This document shows positions 46,318 to 57,449 of a stretch of DNA of 64,000 nt, piece after piece. The notes below the pieces were generated by a model. That model did no database searches. It was not told the origin of the DNA and was given only the letters and a program-made list of their open reading frames with translations. The stretch spans positions 433,712 to 497,711 of the forward strand of contig RDEW01000007.1 in NCBI GenBank assembly GCA_011109175.1, given 5' to 3'. Origin of the DNA: Dicyema japonicum (taxonomy: Eukaryota; Dicyemida; Rhombozoa; Dicyemidae). How positions within the stretch are numbered: the stretch's first letter is position 1; each line of letters opens with the position of its first letter. The translations under genes were made by a program, and so were the position numbers.

Positions 46318-46753
46318 CTAAATCTTCTCACCCCTGATTCTGCGGGCGAGCTGAATATCAGAGACCATGATCGTTACTCGCTTAGCGTGGATAGCGCACA
46401 TGTTGGTATCCTCAAACAGACTCACCAAAAAAGCCTCACAGGCTTCCTAAAATAGATCATAAAGGGATTACTTGAAGGGCCCCAATCGCTGTGCTTTGGA
46501 AACGAAGATCTGTCTTATAGTGCTGGGCTGTCTCTCTTACAAGTCGTTGGAATGGTAATTTCCTGATTAGCAGGTCGGTGCTTTTCTGGTAACGCCTAAT
46601 TTCCTTCATTGCAAGAGCTCCCGGTCGGTAACGACGGATCCTTTTGAGACCAGCAGAGGATGTGGCACTCTTACGAGCAGTTTTTACAGAGAGTTGTTTC
46701 CTTGGTACTTTGGCTCCCGAAGACTTTCTTGCTGTATGCTTTGTTCTTGCCAT
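46318..46753 (-). CDS. H3: Histone H3, divergent H3.3-like variant
   Basis: Two exons (46472-46753 and 46318-46446) are separated by a 25-nt intron (46447-46471) and encode Met plus exactly 135 residues, the canonical H3 length. The tail is [20 protein letters not shown] (Q5H, T11S, G13A, A15V), keeping K4, K9, K14, K18, K23, K27 and K36. Core text [17 protein letters not shown] and [20 protein letters not shown] is clear H3. Positions 87-90 read TAIG, like H3.3 (AAIG) and not the replication-dependent SAVM; S31 is also present. The intron and lack of histone neighbours fit a replacement-type gene. It has many substitutions for so conserved a protein (e.g. I38, R39, A45, H77, Y78, V121, S122), so it may be a specialised variant. 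It packages DNA in nucleosomes with H4. Confidence 0.95.
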
Positions 46754-46759
46754 TATTAA

Positions 46760-48783
46760 TCTAAAGAATTACAAACAAATATTATAAATAGATAGAGAAA
46801 GAAACCAAACTGTAAAAGATTATGTGACACATAAACGAAGTGCGGAAATCCTATTATTAAGGTTAGCCAGCAAAAATAATAAAAATAAATTATTGCTAAC
46901 AAAATTATAATTTAAATTAAATAATAAAGGTTAATATAAAATTCTCAATTTACTACGGTCATTCCTAAACATATACGAACAGGGGAAGGAAGGACGCATG
47001 TGAGTTTTCACATCAAAGATTCTCCCAAGGAGAATTGGAAGATCGTCATTTTATCTGTCTTTTTTCCATCCCGACGATCTAAGTTGACAAGTTTCTTTTT
47101 GAATGACTCCACCTTTTTCCAAGTTTGACTAACTGAGATGGTTTGCTGAGACAGATATCATTCAGCACTGCGTCACTTTGACCTCCAATTATGACATTAT
47201 CCGAATACCCCAAAATAAAGGGAGAGTGACAAAAAGATGTTATCAGCTCTCATGGTAGACCTCAGTCCTTGTGCTTACGTTACTTCAGAAACGGATGATT
47301 TCCAGCATTTTCTAGAAGGACTCGACTCATGAACAGCTGTTTTTGAACGGACACTTAATTGACATTTGTAAGAGAAATGTTCATTAATTTTTAAGTGGAA
47401 GTGATTTCGATAACTATTTGACTGATTCCACCAAATTCTCTTGACGACGGGATAAATGGTATCGACTAGATTTCTTTGTCTTTACTGAATCTTTTGAAAT
47501 GAAGTCTTTGACGTGAAACCGCCGAAGGCCATCAACCTCACTACTGTTGTAGTCAAAAGCTCTAATGGTGGAGTCGATTTGATTTTGATTAGAGAAGAGA
47601 GGGTTTTATGTGGTTGTCCAAGGACTATGGTGGTGAAAAGAAAGAGGATCATCAACGGATGTTTATTTGCTGACATGGGAGACTCTTTGGTGGTAGATAT
47701 GGACTGTGAAACTTCCAGGTGATCAAAGACCCAGCTCGGGCAATGTTATATAGAAGTGCTAGGGGGTAGTCGCAGTTAATTAATCAGAGCATAAAGAGTA
47801 GTTGATGCCGAGTTTGCGGGAGTTCAGTTCCGCACACAAGATTCTATTTCGTTGGAACGGGAGGTAATCTTCCTGGGTTTGCAGTCAAAAAATCTGACTA
47901 TCTTCAATTTTTTTCTGATTTCTTAACGCAATACCGACTAAACTACACGTTTTTTGTAAGTGACTTCATATTATCCATATTTATTGGGAGATACTACTGA
48001 AATCAGTCTTGAAGTGTCCAATATATGCTGAAGCACTGTTTCTCCACATTCAACAAATTGGCATTGCTAAATCACTGTTCATAAGAATACCCCCCCACTA
48101 TAAAAGTTCTGCATATTTGTCCACAAAAGAATTGACCCCCTAGAATAACGAATTTGGAGATCAGCCTAGATTTCTCAAAATCTAAAAATCTGAATATTCA
48201 TATCTTCAAGATTTTATCTCCCCCAGAAAGAGTTAGTGACGACGCGTTAACTCCGGCAGCTAAAAAACGTAAAGATGTGCTTTTCATCTGATGTGATAAC
48301 CTATGCTTATATATCCTGATGGTCCAAGGGAAGCGAATAATTCTTCTCTTCCACAAAGAGATTGATGACGCCCACACCGGCGAAACCAACTCTGGTTATC
48401 CTTGGAAGCGATGATTCAAAGGCATTGATCTTTGAGGCCTGCCCCCGATATCCTGTCCCAATTTTCAGAGTTATTTAATTGTGACTTTTTAAGCCAGTTT
48501 CTGGAAGACAAGTGCATTTTCACCCTACCTCAGTTAACATTGACAGTTCTTCAAGTGAATTAAGGAAGAAAACGATCCGCTTTGAATACCGCCCAGGCGT
48601 CTCCTGAGACAGGTGGATCGCACGGCACACCTTAGTATTGGAAAAAGCCACAGGCAGAAATTAATAAAAACCAAAAAATCAAAAAACTTTATTAGAAGTT
48701 AAAATAGATTATCTGCAAACAACTCCAAATCAGGATTTTTTATATTATCACTTAAATCACTAATTTCAGAAATATTAGCAACC
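46760..48783. other. Unassigned region with one coding-like segment
   Basis: The + frame around 47490-47722 is compositionally protein-like (PPKAINLTTVVVKSSNGGVD, VLCGCPRTMVVKRKRIINGC) but I recognise no family and could not chain exons. The rest is broken frames, AT-rich just upstream of H3 (46860-46960). Confidence 0.3.
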
Positions 48784-51112
48784 CTAACGATAACCAAGCC
48801 AAATAAACCTCACAACAAAGTCCTTAGACTCGTTTACCTGATATTCACGAATAGCACTAGCAGCCATCACTTCAGTCCAAAGTTGGGCATATCCCGTCCC
48901 AGGTCTTGTACTTGTTATCAAATCCGGCCGATTTAGAATCCTAAAGTCATCCTTTTGACGTCCAAAGGGGAGAAATTCATCCCAAATGGATTTCTGAACC
49001 AATTCCCAGTGTTTCGTTCTAAATCGGCATAGAAAGCTACGATTTGTGCAATTCCAAGTCCAGCATCCCAAAATAAGCCATCCACAAGAAATCAAGGGAC
49101 TTCAAAAAATTTTTGGCTACAATAAAATATAAATCTACCGTCTAAGATCCTCTTAGCCCTTGTGACCTCAGTCAAGGTCCCCAGTCGTATTAGATTTTTG
49201 GGAAGCAGGCAAAAGTTGGTCAGAAACTGTGGGACGAAGGTCTCCAAGTCAGGAATGTTGTTTCCTACTCCCGCAATTCCGTGATATTTCCGGGCTTTTA
49301 GGACATTGTAGAACATTGTGGAAAACTGAAAGAATAAAAACAGCAAACCTGAAAGCAGGCATCTTCCAGGAAGTCAAAGGGAACCACAGTATCCCTTGTC
49401 TTAGGGTCGGGACACAGGTTAAGAGAAATATAAAACACGGGTTTGACATTCATTACTTCACTTCCCCCTCGAATTTGGTAGCACAGACTGTTTGTGGAAG
49501 ACTTCTTCATTTCATGCCTAAATGGGTCCAGATAAAATGTCCCAATCGTTTGGTCTAGAGACTAAGTCTAGGAACTACCGGTTTCGGCTCGAATAATGTC
49601 AAAACACCTCACATTCACGTGCCAGGGAGAAACATCCGTCCTTTCAGTGAACTTTACTCCGAATGTGTCTTCGAATAGTCCGAAAAGTCCATCGATGACG
49701 TTTTCGAACGGGAAAAAGCTCGCCAGTTGGTCGTAGTTCAAACTGGCTATAAATAACAGTCGAAACCCGCAGGACTTCTCCTCATAGAGTCGTCTCCAGT
49801 AGGGGACGTCATACTCCTCCATCACAAAACGGAATCCGTTCTTCTGAGAAAACTCCTGCAGAGTCTCCAACTGTCCGATTATCCTGGAACTGAGCTTGTC
49901 TCGTATACTAAGCATAAGCCAAAGTGTCAACTTATAGAGGAAGTCCTCAGCCGCCTTGACAGATCCCACCACTGTGCCTTTGAGAGACATGTCGGCTGCA
50001 TTTTCATAGCCCATAAGGGAGGCCATTCGATAGCTGGGCAATGTCAAGTTATAAGCAAACCACTGATGTCGCACGGTTCCGATGGTTATTGCATTACTGC
50101 TGTGGTAATGTCCCCCACCAGTAACCCCTATCATCAAGTAAGCTTGCCAGAGGTTCCACCGAAAGTTTCTGGGAGAACAATACTGTAACACGTGGTCTAC
50201 CAGATTTGTTTCAAGCCGAATTCTCACTCGAGTGTTGACGTCGAAGCTATTTTGCTGAAAAATGAATACTTTTTTCCAAAATAGTAAACTCCGAGGTAAT
50301 TTGGAAGATTTTTCAGCATCGTGGGGTCACTGGCGGATATATTCACGTTATCAAGGTTATCCTTAATAAAGTTGCTGTAAAATAATATTAAAGAAAACCA
50401 GTATTTCCTAACACTGGTCTCTAGCTCGTCGCTGTAGAGGAAAAAGTCTTGTTTTTTGTTATCGTCCGGAATTTCCGCTCCATTTCTGTGGTAAAAATCG
50501 ACCATTTTTCTAGTCAGCGCAGAAATGGCGGGATTTAGAGACTCTGCAAATTCTCCCCCTTTCTAAAATATCGGAAAAGGAGACTTTAAAGTAAGCATTT
50601 AAAGACTGCGATCTTTTTATCGACTTGATTAAATAATTCCAGTTTTTGTAGGCCTAAATGCCGTATAAATAGAACTTTGTAAAAGTAAACGCTGATTTCC
50701 TGGTCAGGCTTCAGTAGTGTGCACAAATGAGCATTGCTTAACACGTAGTCCAAGGGAACTCCGATTAATTCGAGCTCTTCTATCAGGGAAATGTATTGCT
50801 GGGCAGTTTTGACATCTAATAATTAATATTATATTAAAAATTTGCATTAAATAACAAATTAGCATTAATTTAAAAAAAACCGCCAAATTTTTTATAAATA
50901 TTATCCAAGTATATTTCTGACACGAAGCAGGCCTTGTTTATGGCTGTGTACACTTTGTGGCTCTTAATTCCCGTGAATGAGGGCAGTTGGTCGTAGCAGA
51001 GAAATGGGTTGTTGTTTGGTCGGTCGTCGGTTATTTTGGGAACTCTGCATGAAATTTATTAAAGTAGTCACACTATGAAGCTTCCAGATGAAGCACGTGC
51101 GCACAAGTTCAT
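48784..51112 (-). CDS. M3-family peptidase homologue lacking the HExxH motif
   Basis: Eleven exons; ten introns of 27, 65, 22, 22, 24, 35, 24, 23, 22 and 22 nt. Together they leave 2043 nt, 680 residues, fully in frame. Family text: NPFLCYDQLPSF (M3 N-terminus), FYHRNGAEIPDDNKK, LMGYENAADMSL, FPFENVIDGLFGLFEDTFGV, TERTDVSPWHVNVRCFDII, GTFYLDPFRHE, CYQIRGG, FLEDACFQFSTMFYNVLK, GMLDLELHKS, RPGTGYAQLWTEVMAASAI. This is the oligopeptidase A/thimet/MIP fold in order. The zinc site should follow 'E..F' at FLEDACF, but HEFGH is replaced by STMFY, and no downstream zinc-binding Glu is apparent. So it is probably a non-catalytic pseudoenzyme. The last exon end (after REYQ) is uncertain. Localisation is not evident. 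Confidence 0.85.
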
Positions 51113-51389
51113 ATTCATTAAATACCGACAGGAATTGGTGCACTTGTACATGAAGAATTAATCGTGACTTTTGAATTTAAAATTATTAAATTTAATTAAT
51201 AAATATGTTGTTAATTTAATTATTTTCAAATTAAAAAAATTAAATTTTCTACTAAATTCGTCTTCCTTTCCATGAAACTATTCACAAGCAGTACATTGAT
51301 TCATACATTTCTTACGCTTTTACCTAGTGGGGTTCATCCATTTCTTGGACAAATTCCGTGAAGATCAAATCTAGCAAATTCGAGAAAAT
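51113..51389. other. AT-rich upstream region of the M3 gene
   Basis: 51160-51260 is almost pure A/T with TTAATTTAATTA tracts. Likely promoter side of the minus-strand gene; no defined motif. Confidence 0.35.
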
Positions 51390-51610
51390 GTCACGGAGCG
51401 ATTGACTTCTGGAAAGGTCAGTCTCTGGAATCCTTAATCCGTAAGTACTGCTGGGTGTGCTCGTTCAACTACGAGCATCCAAGTATACGCTGATACGTGC
51501 TTGTATGTGCTCGAGGGAGAAGCACCGAGCCAAGCTGAGGTGGACCGTGTCAGGATCAGGAGATTAGTTAGTTTAGTGTTACTGTGGTTTTTGAAATTTT
51601 CAGTTCCTAC
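51390..51610 (+). mobile_element. LINE 3' end, first type
   Basis: GACTTCTGGAAAGGTCAGTC, CTGATACGTGCTTGTATGTG, CAGGATCAGGAGATTAGTTA and GTGTTACTGTGGTTTTTG parallel 36345-36590. Confidence 0.65.
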
Positions 51611-51749
51611 TTATTTTTTACACAAAGGGAGTACTTGGGTCTGCACGGAGACAGACTCAGAAAAACTGGACTCTACACCCCCACAACTAAGACAAACAGT
51701 CTTGCCATGAACAAAAAGAACGTGTACGATGAGATAGGGCGCTCGGAAA

Positions 51750-52450
51750 GTTAACGTGGTTATTGAGAACTACTGCTTCTCTGAGACGTCTTCCAATCTT
51801 TTTGAGTTTCCGTCCAAGAGCATCGGTAGGGTGGTCCTCGGTCATTTGACTCTATCCCAAAAACTACTTACAAGGAAGGTCTTTGGGTCAGATACTCCAA
51901 GCGAATTGAAAAAACGCATTGGGAACTTCCTCAGCTAAGGACCTTGTCAATAACTTCCAAGTCCATGTAGTAGTTCCTACGACCTACCAACCAATTCCGA
52001 CAACTCACTAATACCATAGTATGCAGATGACATGATCCTTGCATTTAGAGATAAATGTGTCCAAAAAGACACTGGACGATTCCAAGATCTCTTAATCTCC
52101 TAAACAGATGGTGGACACTCATTTATGACTACGAAAGAAAACAAAGCTTTTCTTGTTCCTTGGAAATACAGCAGCTCTTTTTCTTCGATGCTAGGTTCAT
52201 GTACCCAGTACATTCAGGAAACCGTCAGCCACTTGGGGTACAAACCATCTAAAACGTAATCAAAGAAAATTAAGAAGTTTTCGTCCTCCTTATAGATTCT
52301 ACCCCCTTCGAGATTCTAGTGAGGAGAACTGGTTAATCCCACGCGAACCCCTATTAGTAGCACGAACCAACATGGGTTTATTAGTATCCAACGAGGATTA
52401 CCGAGCGAAGATGAAGTGAATTTTGGGAGAGGCCAGGATTACCTAATAAC
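51750..52450 (+). mobile_element. LINE RT remnant (YADD)
   Basis: Around 52018-52100 the + text reads YADDMILAFRDKCVQKDTGR. Flanking frames are broken. It is the palm of a non-LTR RT. Confidence 0.5.
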
Positions 52451-52860
52451 CGTGTTTTCTCTTCCTTTTTTTTAAAGTGACTTAGTCTTTAAATGATTCG
52501 GCTTTCCTTGGGAGTGACAAATTCTCAGTGTCTTTTATTTTCTCTAACCACGTTTGTTGATTAGATGGAGAACTAAAGAATATTGGGAAAAATTTTTGGT
52601 GTCTCCTGATCTCGAATCTTTACTTAATACCAAGAATGTTATTTATTGATTTTTATATTTTTCCAACAGGAACCGGTTCCTCTCAATCCTTAACGCTTCT
52701 TGTATTGATTTTAGAAGTTCTAAATCTCTAGAAAAGGGAGAGCCTAGAATAGCACGATGGTAGCATCACCCTTGGGATCCAAGTCTCCTCTTTTGAAGAT
52801 AGAATTGGCTGTGGTGACTGAAAAATTGTAGAGACACATCAAAGTCAAATTATTATTGCG
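52451..52860. other. No gene seen
   Basis: Broken frames only. Confidence 0.35.
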
Positions 52861-52864
52861 TCGT

Positions 52865-53110
52865 CTAAGGGGGAAGATTCTTACTCAGTTCCTCGCCTCT
52901 TACTATAGCAAAGATCCTAGGTTTGATTCCCCCAATACCTACTCGGTCAAAGGTTTCTCTTCCTTATCTTCTCTCTTTTAACTAGAATGGCCTGATGTGA
53001 CCTACCTGTCTCAGGTGACGCTAAGTGGTAAGAGAATCTCCCAAGAGGTTCCCACAACCGCAAGGACTAGAAGTTTCCTCTCCTTCCCAATTGTTCTGAA
53101 TGAAAGCGTG
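52865..53110 (+). repeat. SINE-B copy
   Basis: A B-box-like CCTAGGTTTGATTCCCCC at 52917-52934 precedes TTCTCTCTTTTAACTAGAAT and GACCTACCTGTCTCAGGTGA. Matches the body at 25310-25390 and 54190-54270. Confidence 0.6.
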
Positions 53111-53365
53111 CGTGACATTGGAAAGTGCTTCTCCAACTGTGGGAACCGAATACATACAATCAGTTGTAACCATTATCTTCCTCTCGACATATCCGCGGTA
53201 AATAAACAAGTTCCCCCTGTCCTTGCTAGCCTCTATATGAAATTCCACGTGATACCCACGGATTCTTAAATAGCGACAATTAAGGACTCAATGTCATTAT
53301 TGCCGGAATAAAATTTCCTAAAAGTCGAATCCGATTTTATAGCAATCAGAAATGATTTAAATAAA

Positions 53366-54096
53366 ATGGTTCGTTTAAACATCAAAATGTTAGCAAATAT
53401 AGAAAATGATGCCATTTCATACTACGACGATGGGTTTTCTGTCTACAGCGGGCTCACAGAGGGAGAAGACTATTCGGTCACTGGAGATAAATCATATAGG
53501 GAGAACATGGGGGAATATCAGTTTTCCGACTGCGAGTCAAGTTTTTTATTGAATTTACAAATTTACAGGAAAATCAAGAGCAGAAACTGTAATTTTGGAT
53601 CCATTTTACTTCCTGAACAGCCCCACATTCGTGGACTCGGCCAAAAAACGAACCCCCAAATCAACGAAAAAGGTGAACATTGCCGTTTTGTGCTTTATTG
53701 GTAGTTCGAGTGTTAACTCTAGTTTTTTCAATTGTTCTTTCCATGCCGCTGTATGCTCTCCTAAGGGGGAGAAATCAACAAAATGTTGTTCTCAGCGAAA
53801 CTATGATTCTAACCTCCAAGGAATTGGACCTCAACGAACCCATCAGATTTAAATCTTACCTAGAATCTGACTGGCAGCTCTATACCACGATTTCGGGAGA
53901 TAAAATATACATTGGACACTCCTCAAACCAGGTGGGAATATTTGGTAGTGGAAAATACATTGTTCAAATTGGAACGGAAGGGGGAAACGCTCTACAAATG
54001 TTTGTAGTGAAAAATGAAGTGAACGGAGAAATGGATAAACACGTGGTGGAAGACATAAAGCTTGTTTCTATTAAGGAACACAACGTTAAATATTAG
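53366..54096 (+). CDS. Single-pass type II membrane protein, unknown family
   Basis: Three exons (53366-53540, 53569-53700, 53723-54096) with introns of 28 and 22 nt give 226 residues with no break; reading through either intron hits a stop. Residues ~1-100 are acidic/polar with many Tyr (SYYDDGFSVYSGLTEGEDYS), then a basic stretch KKRTPKSTKK. A hydrophobic segment follows: VNIAVLCFIVFSIVLSMPLY (~103-122). The next ~100 residues are beta-rich without cysteines (WQLYTTISGDKIYIGHSSNQ, VGIFGSGKYIVQIG). Basic residues before the helix and no signal peptide predict an N-in, C-out orientation. I do not recognise the family. It lies divergent from the M3 gene and 1.4 kb upstream of SF3A3. Confidence 0.75.
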
Positions 54097-54129
54097 TGAC
54101 ATGGATTATGTTTTGCTGTAATCTCTTCT

Positions 54130-54330
54130 TTCTGGATATTACTGTTTTGTGTGAAATGATGGGGGTTGGATTCTCCTCGGGCTAAGTAGTCGAAGATTTC
54201 TCTTATTTTTCATATCTACTAGATTGGTGTCGTTGGATCCACCAGTCTCAGGTGGCGTGGAGTGACAGGATGACACGAAAGATTATCTGCTCTCCCTCAC
54301 CTATTTGTTGAGTTCAGGACTACCATAACG
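54130..54330 (+). repeat. SINE-B copy
   Basis: GGGGGTTGGATTCTCCTCGG (B-box-like) is followed by TTGGATCCACCAGTCTCAGG and TGGCGTGGAGTGACAGGATG. Same body as other SINE-B copies. Confidence 0.55.
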
Positions 54331-54774
54331 ATTTTTACGAGGGGTTAGGTTTCAGTTTTCTCATCCGACGACCAGGGATATTAAGGGTAGCAACACGGAA
54401 CAGTTGAGGATCTGCGGATATGTGCTGCTAACCAACATCATGAAGGGGGAAGAGTAAATTTTGCCCGGAAAAAAGGTGACAGTAACCGAACTAGCGAGGT
54501 GATCCCGGCTTCCCTGCCATTTCATTTTGTGATCTATGAGGGACCCCATTACTTACCTGAAGTGTTTGCGTTAGTGCCTACACAGTCGATAAAGGAAGAA
54601 TGTCTGAGGAAGCCAATTTTCTGATCAGACACAGGTAAACATACTGGATTCCTTGATCCTTGACAAAATCGGAGGAATCACAGCCATTACCCTTATATCG
54701 ACGACTCAGGCAGGTCGAGGGAACAGTCCGTTCAACGACATAAAAACGTAGGTATTTTCGTGTAACGATGCGAT

Positions 54775-55415
54775 TTTATCAACGTCTATGCAGACAGTGC
54801 GAACCGCCAAGGGGCACCAGCATTATATTCGTAATTGTCTCGGGATCGACCTGTGTCAGACTCATCCATGCCGTTGTGGATCTGTTGTGAACTGCAAAGG
54901 GCTTCACCCGCCCTCTTGCCGACTCAACAGAGGCTGTTCCCCGAGATTGCCAATGCTATCTTGGATTCCCGTCATCTCTGGAACCAGTGGTCCTGGATCG
55001 TAGAGATGGGAAACGCCCAGGTGGGATAACTGTTTTCCCCTTCTCTCGGGAAATACTTGATTTGGAATGAGCCCTGTGTCTTCCCTTTCTCTCGGGGAAA
55101 TGTTTATTTGGAATGACCGACATTTTTTCCCAGTCAAGACTTGCTGGTTCCGTGTTGAAAGCTGGGGAGGCTGCTCGGACTTTAGAGAAATTCAAGATAA
55201 AATAAAACGACAGCCTCTCCACCCGGTTCCATGTACAGCCCGTTGTCGTCGAGACGAGGGGAGTCTTCGGACCCAAGACGGTCTCTTTTCTAAGATCGCT
55301 TGGGTCAATGATATTGAAAGTGAGTAAAGAGCATCGGGAAACCGAATGGTTGTTCCAAAGGATTTCTCTGGCAGTTGTCAGAGGAAACAGCCATACCATC
55401 CTATCAGCTGGATTA
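54775..55415 (+). mobile_element. LINE family B, Cys/His module to C-terminus
   Basis: In order: RNCLGIDLCQTHPCRCGSVV, NCKGLHPPSCRLNRG, NQWSWI-DGKRPGGITVFPFS, then VETRGVFGPKTVSFL, SLGSMILKVSKEHRETEWLF, QRISLAVVRGNSHTILSA across frames. This is the longest continuous view of the family B C-terminal half. A short near-direct duplication (CTTCTCTCGGGAAATACTTG / CTTTCTCTCGGGGAAATGTT) occurs at 55040-55110. Confidence 0.8.
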
Positions 55416-55538
55416 TTTTGATTTTTTTGTTACTTAATAAACTTTTTCTTATCAAAATTAAGGGATCTATATATAATTAAAATAATAATATTTAAAATTA
55501 TAAAATTAAATAATTTTGAATTGTTGCGTTGTCGTGGG

Positions 55539-57167
55539 ATGGAATCAATTTACGAGCAGCAACGTAGTTTCCACGAAGAGAGAGACAGGTTGATAATGTT
55601 GATGTCAAAAGAGATGATGATTGAAAAGAAATCAGTATATTATGTCTAATGACTCTTTAGGTGAAGGATCAAATCATTTCGGACCACAAAGTTTCCTCAA
55701 TGATGGAGGTTGTGTTTTTCATCATTGTAGAACTACATGTCAGCCACAAATAAACTTAGTGAGCTTTACAATGACGAGTAAGTTTATTCTCATATTCAAG
55801 AACTCGTCAGAAAGATAAGATTGCCATGACTGACTTGGACGAATTCTATAAAAGACTGAATAAAATAAAGGAGTACCACAAAAATAACCCAAACAAAGTT
55901 TATACTCCATTCGACAAGTGTGACATTGAGGTCATTCAAAGTAATTGACAGCTCATTGTAGACTTTTCTGACGAGGAAGCATTTGGGAGATTTCTAGACC
56001 TCCACGAATGCCACAGACTTTATATTAACCTTAAAGATGTGGAGTTTTTGGACTACATCACATATTTGAGGACATTTGACCGACTATATGCCATACAGAA
56101 AGACATGAAGTTTACTGTCCGTTATAAAGAGTTCGTTGGTTTGTTAATTAAAGGTACACTGATACTTTAATGAGTTATTTGTGGGGATTCTATCGTAGAG
56201 TTAGCCCACTAAGTGATCACAATGAGGTGTTGGATGGGTTTAGAGCCAAGTTTGAGAGTAGTTGGAAAGAGAGGACGTTCCAGGGATGGGAGGTTATTTT
56301 GGAGGTCATTTTAGAAAGGAACTGTGGGAGCTCTCTCATTCTCTGGGGCTCATTTGGATTTGAGTGAGTTTAATTCATCAGAGGAGTTGGAATCCTTAGG
56401 GGGAGATAGATTAAAGTCAGCTTTGAAGGCCTTGGGGTTGAAGTGTGGGGGGTTTGTTATGTTATTGAGTGTAGAACAGTGAGTGAGAGGGCTGTACGAC
56501 TGTTTAGCACTAAGGGTGCTACTAAACTACCGTCAAATCTGTTCACAAAGGAGAGAAGGATGGAAGAGGATACCAGAGCCAGCAAAGCCAGAGACATAGC
56601 TTGGGTGGAGGCTCAAATATATGGATTGGTTGAACTACTAAAGGAGCAAAGACAATCCTCTATTGACAATGTTCAAAGAAAACAGGCCCAATCTAACATT
56701 GTTAGTTCTGAAAGTGAGGATGATTTGCCAGAAGTGGTGGAAGACGAACCTGACGAAGATCACGTGTTGTATAACCCAAAGAATGTACCCCTTGGATGGG
56801 ATGGTAAGCCGATACCATATTGGTTGTACAAACTACATGGACTAAATTTGAGCTATACATGTGAAATATGTGGGAGTTTCGTATATAGAGGTCCAAAGGC
56901 TTTCCAGATGCACTTTGCGGAGTGGAGACATGCCCATGGGATGAGGTGTCTAGGCATTCCAAACACGTCCCACTTTGCCAATATTACAAAAATAGAGGAC
57001 GCCTACGAATGTTGTTGTGTTTATTATGCTTAGTGTGGGCTAAAATAAAGGTTATGAAGGATTCTGAGAGGTGGAAGTCAGAGATTGAGGAGGAATTCGA
57101 GGATTCTATGGGGAATGTTGTTACTAGGAAGACATATGAGGATTTAAAGAGAGAGGGATTGTTGTAG
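55539..57167 (+). CDS. SF3A3: Splicing factor 3A subunit 3 (SF3a60/Prp9)
   Basis: Nine exons with introns at 55635-55660 (26), 55709-55730 (22), 55778-55800 (23), 55931-55951 (21), 56143-56174 (32), 56293-56314 (22), 56452-56474 (23) and 57011-57033 (23). They leave exactly 479 codons; human SF3A3 is 501 aa. N-terminus MESIYEQQRSFHEERDRL matches METILEQQRRYHEEKERL. Middle: SGAHLDLSEFNSSEELESLG, RLKSALKALGLKCGG, VRLFSTKG. C-terminus: PLGWDGKPIPYWLYKLHGLN, then the zinc finger CEICG...H..EWRH, GMRCLGIPNTSHFANITKIE, and GNVVTRKTYEDLKREGLL. SF3A3 joins SF3A1 and SF3A2 in the U2 snRNP for branch-site recognition. The fifth intron has an alternative shorter 5' site (56154) that would break frame. 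Full conservation argues for a functional gene. Confidence 0.97.
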
Positions 57168-57440
57168 ATTGTGATTTTGGTATTTTTACGTTTTAATAAT
57201 TACCTTACCTTTTATAGTTCAATAGTACTATTTGTTAGGTTTTCATCTTCTGGTTTAAAGTACTCCCCCAATTATGCTTCACAACATGGTTGTAGTGATT
57301 GGCCTTTCGTAGAGGAGTATTGATGTTTGCTCTACTTGGCAATGTGATGGTTCCACTCATGTAGGACATTGTATATTCAGAGAAAGCTATTCTAATTAAT
57401 AGTAGGAATGGGGTCGAGGCATTAAGAGAAATGGGGTCTT
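57168..57440. other. Intergenic, AT-rich then unassigned
   Basis: Region after SF3A3 with TTTTACGTTTTAATAATTAC; no clear gene. Confidence 0.4.
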
Positions 57441-57449
57441 TTTGGTTTC

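Noticed and set aside
49229-49558. Plus-strand 109-aa frame
   Set aside because: Overlaps two exons and an intron of the M3 gene on the other strand; no domain of its own.
56702-56962. Minus-strand 86-aa frame in SF3A3
   Set aside because: Antisense shadow of the SF3A3 zinc-finger exon.
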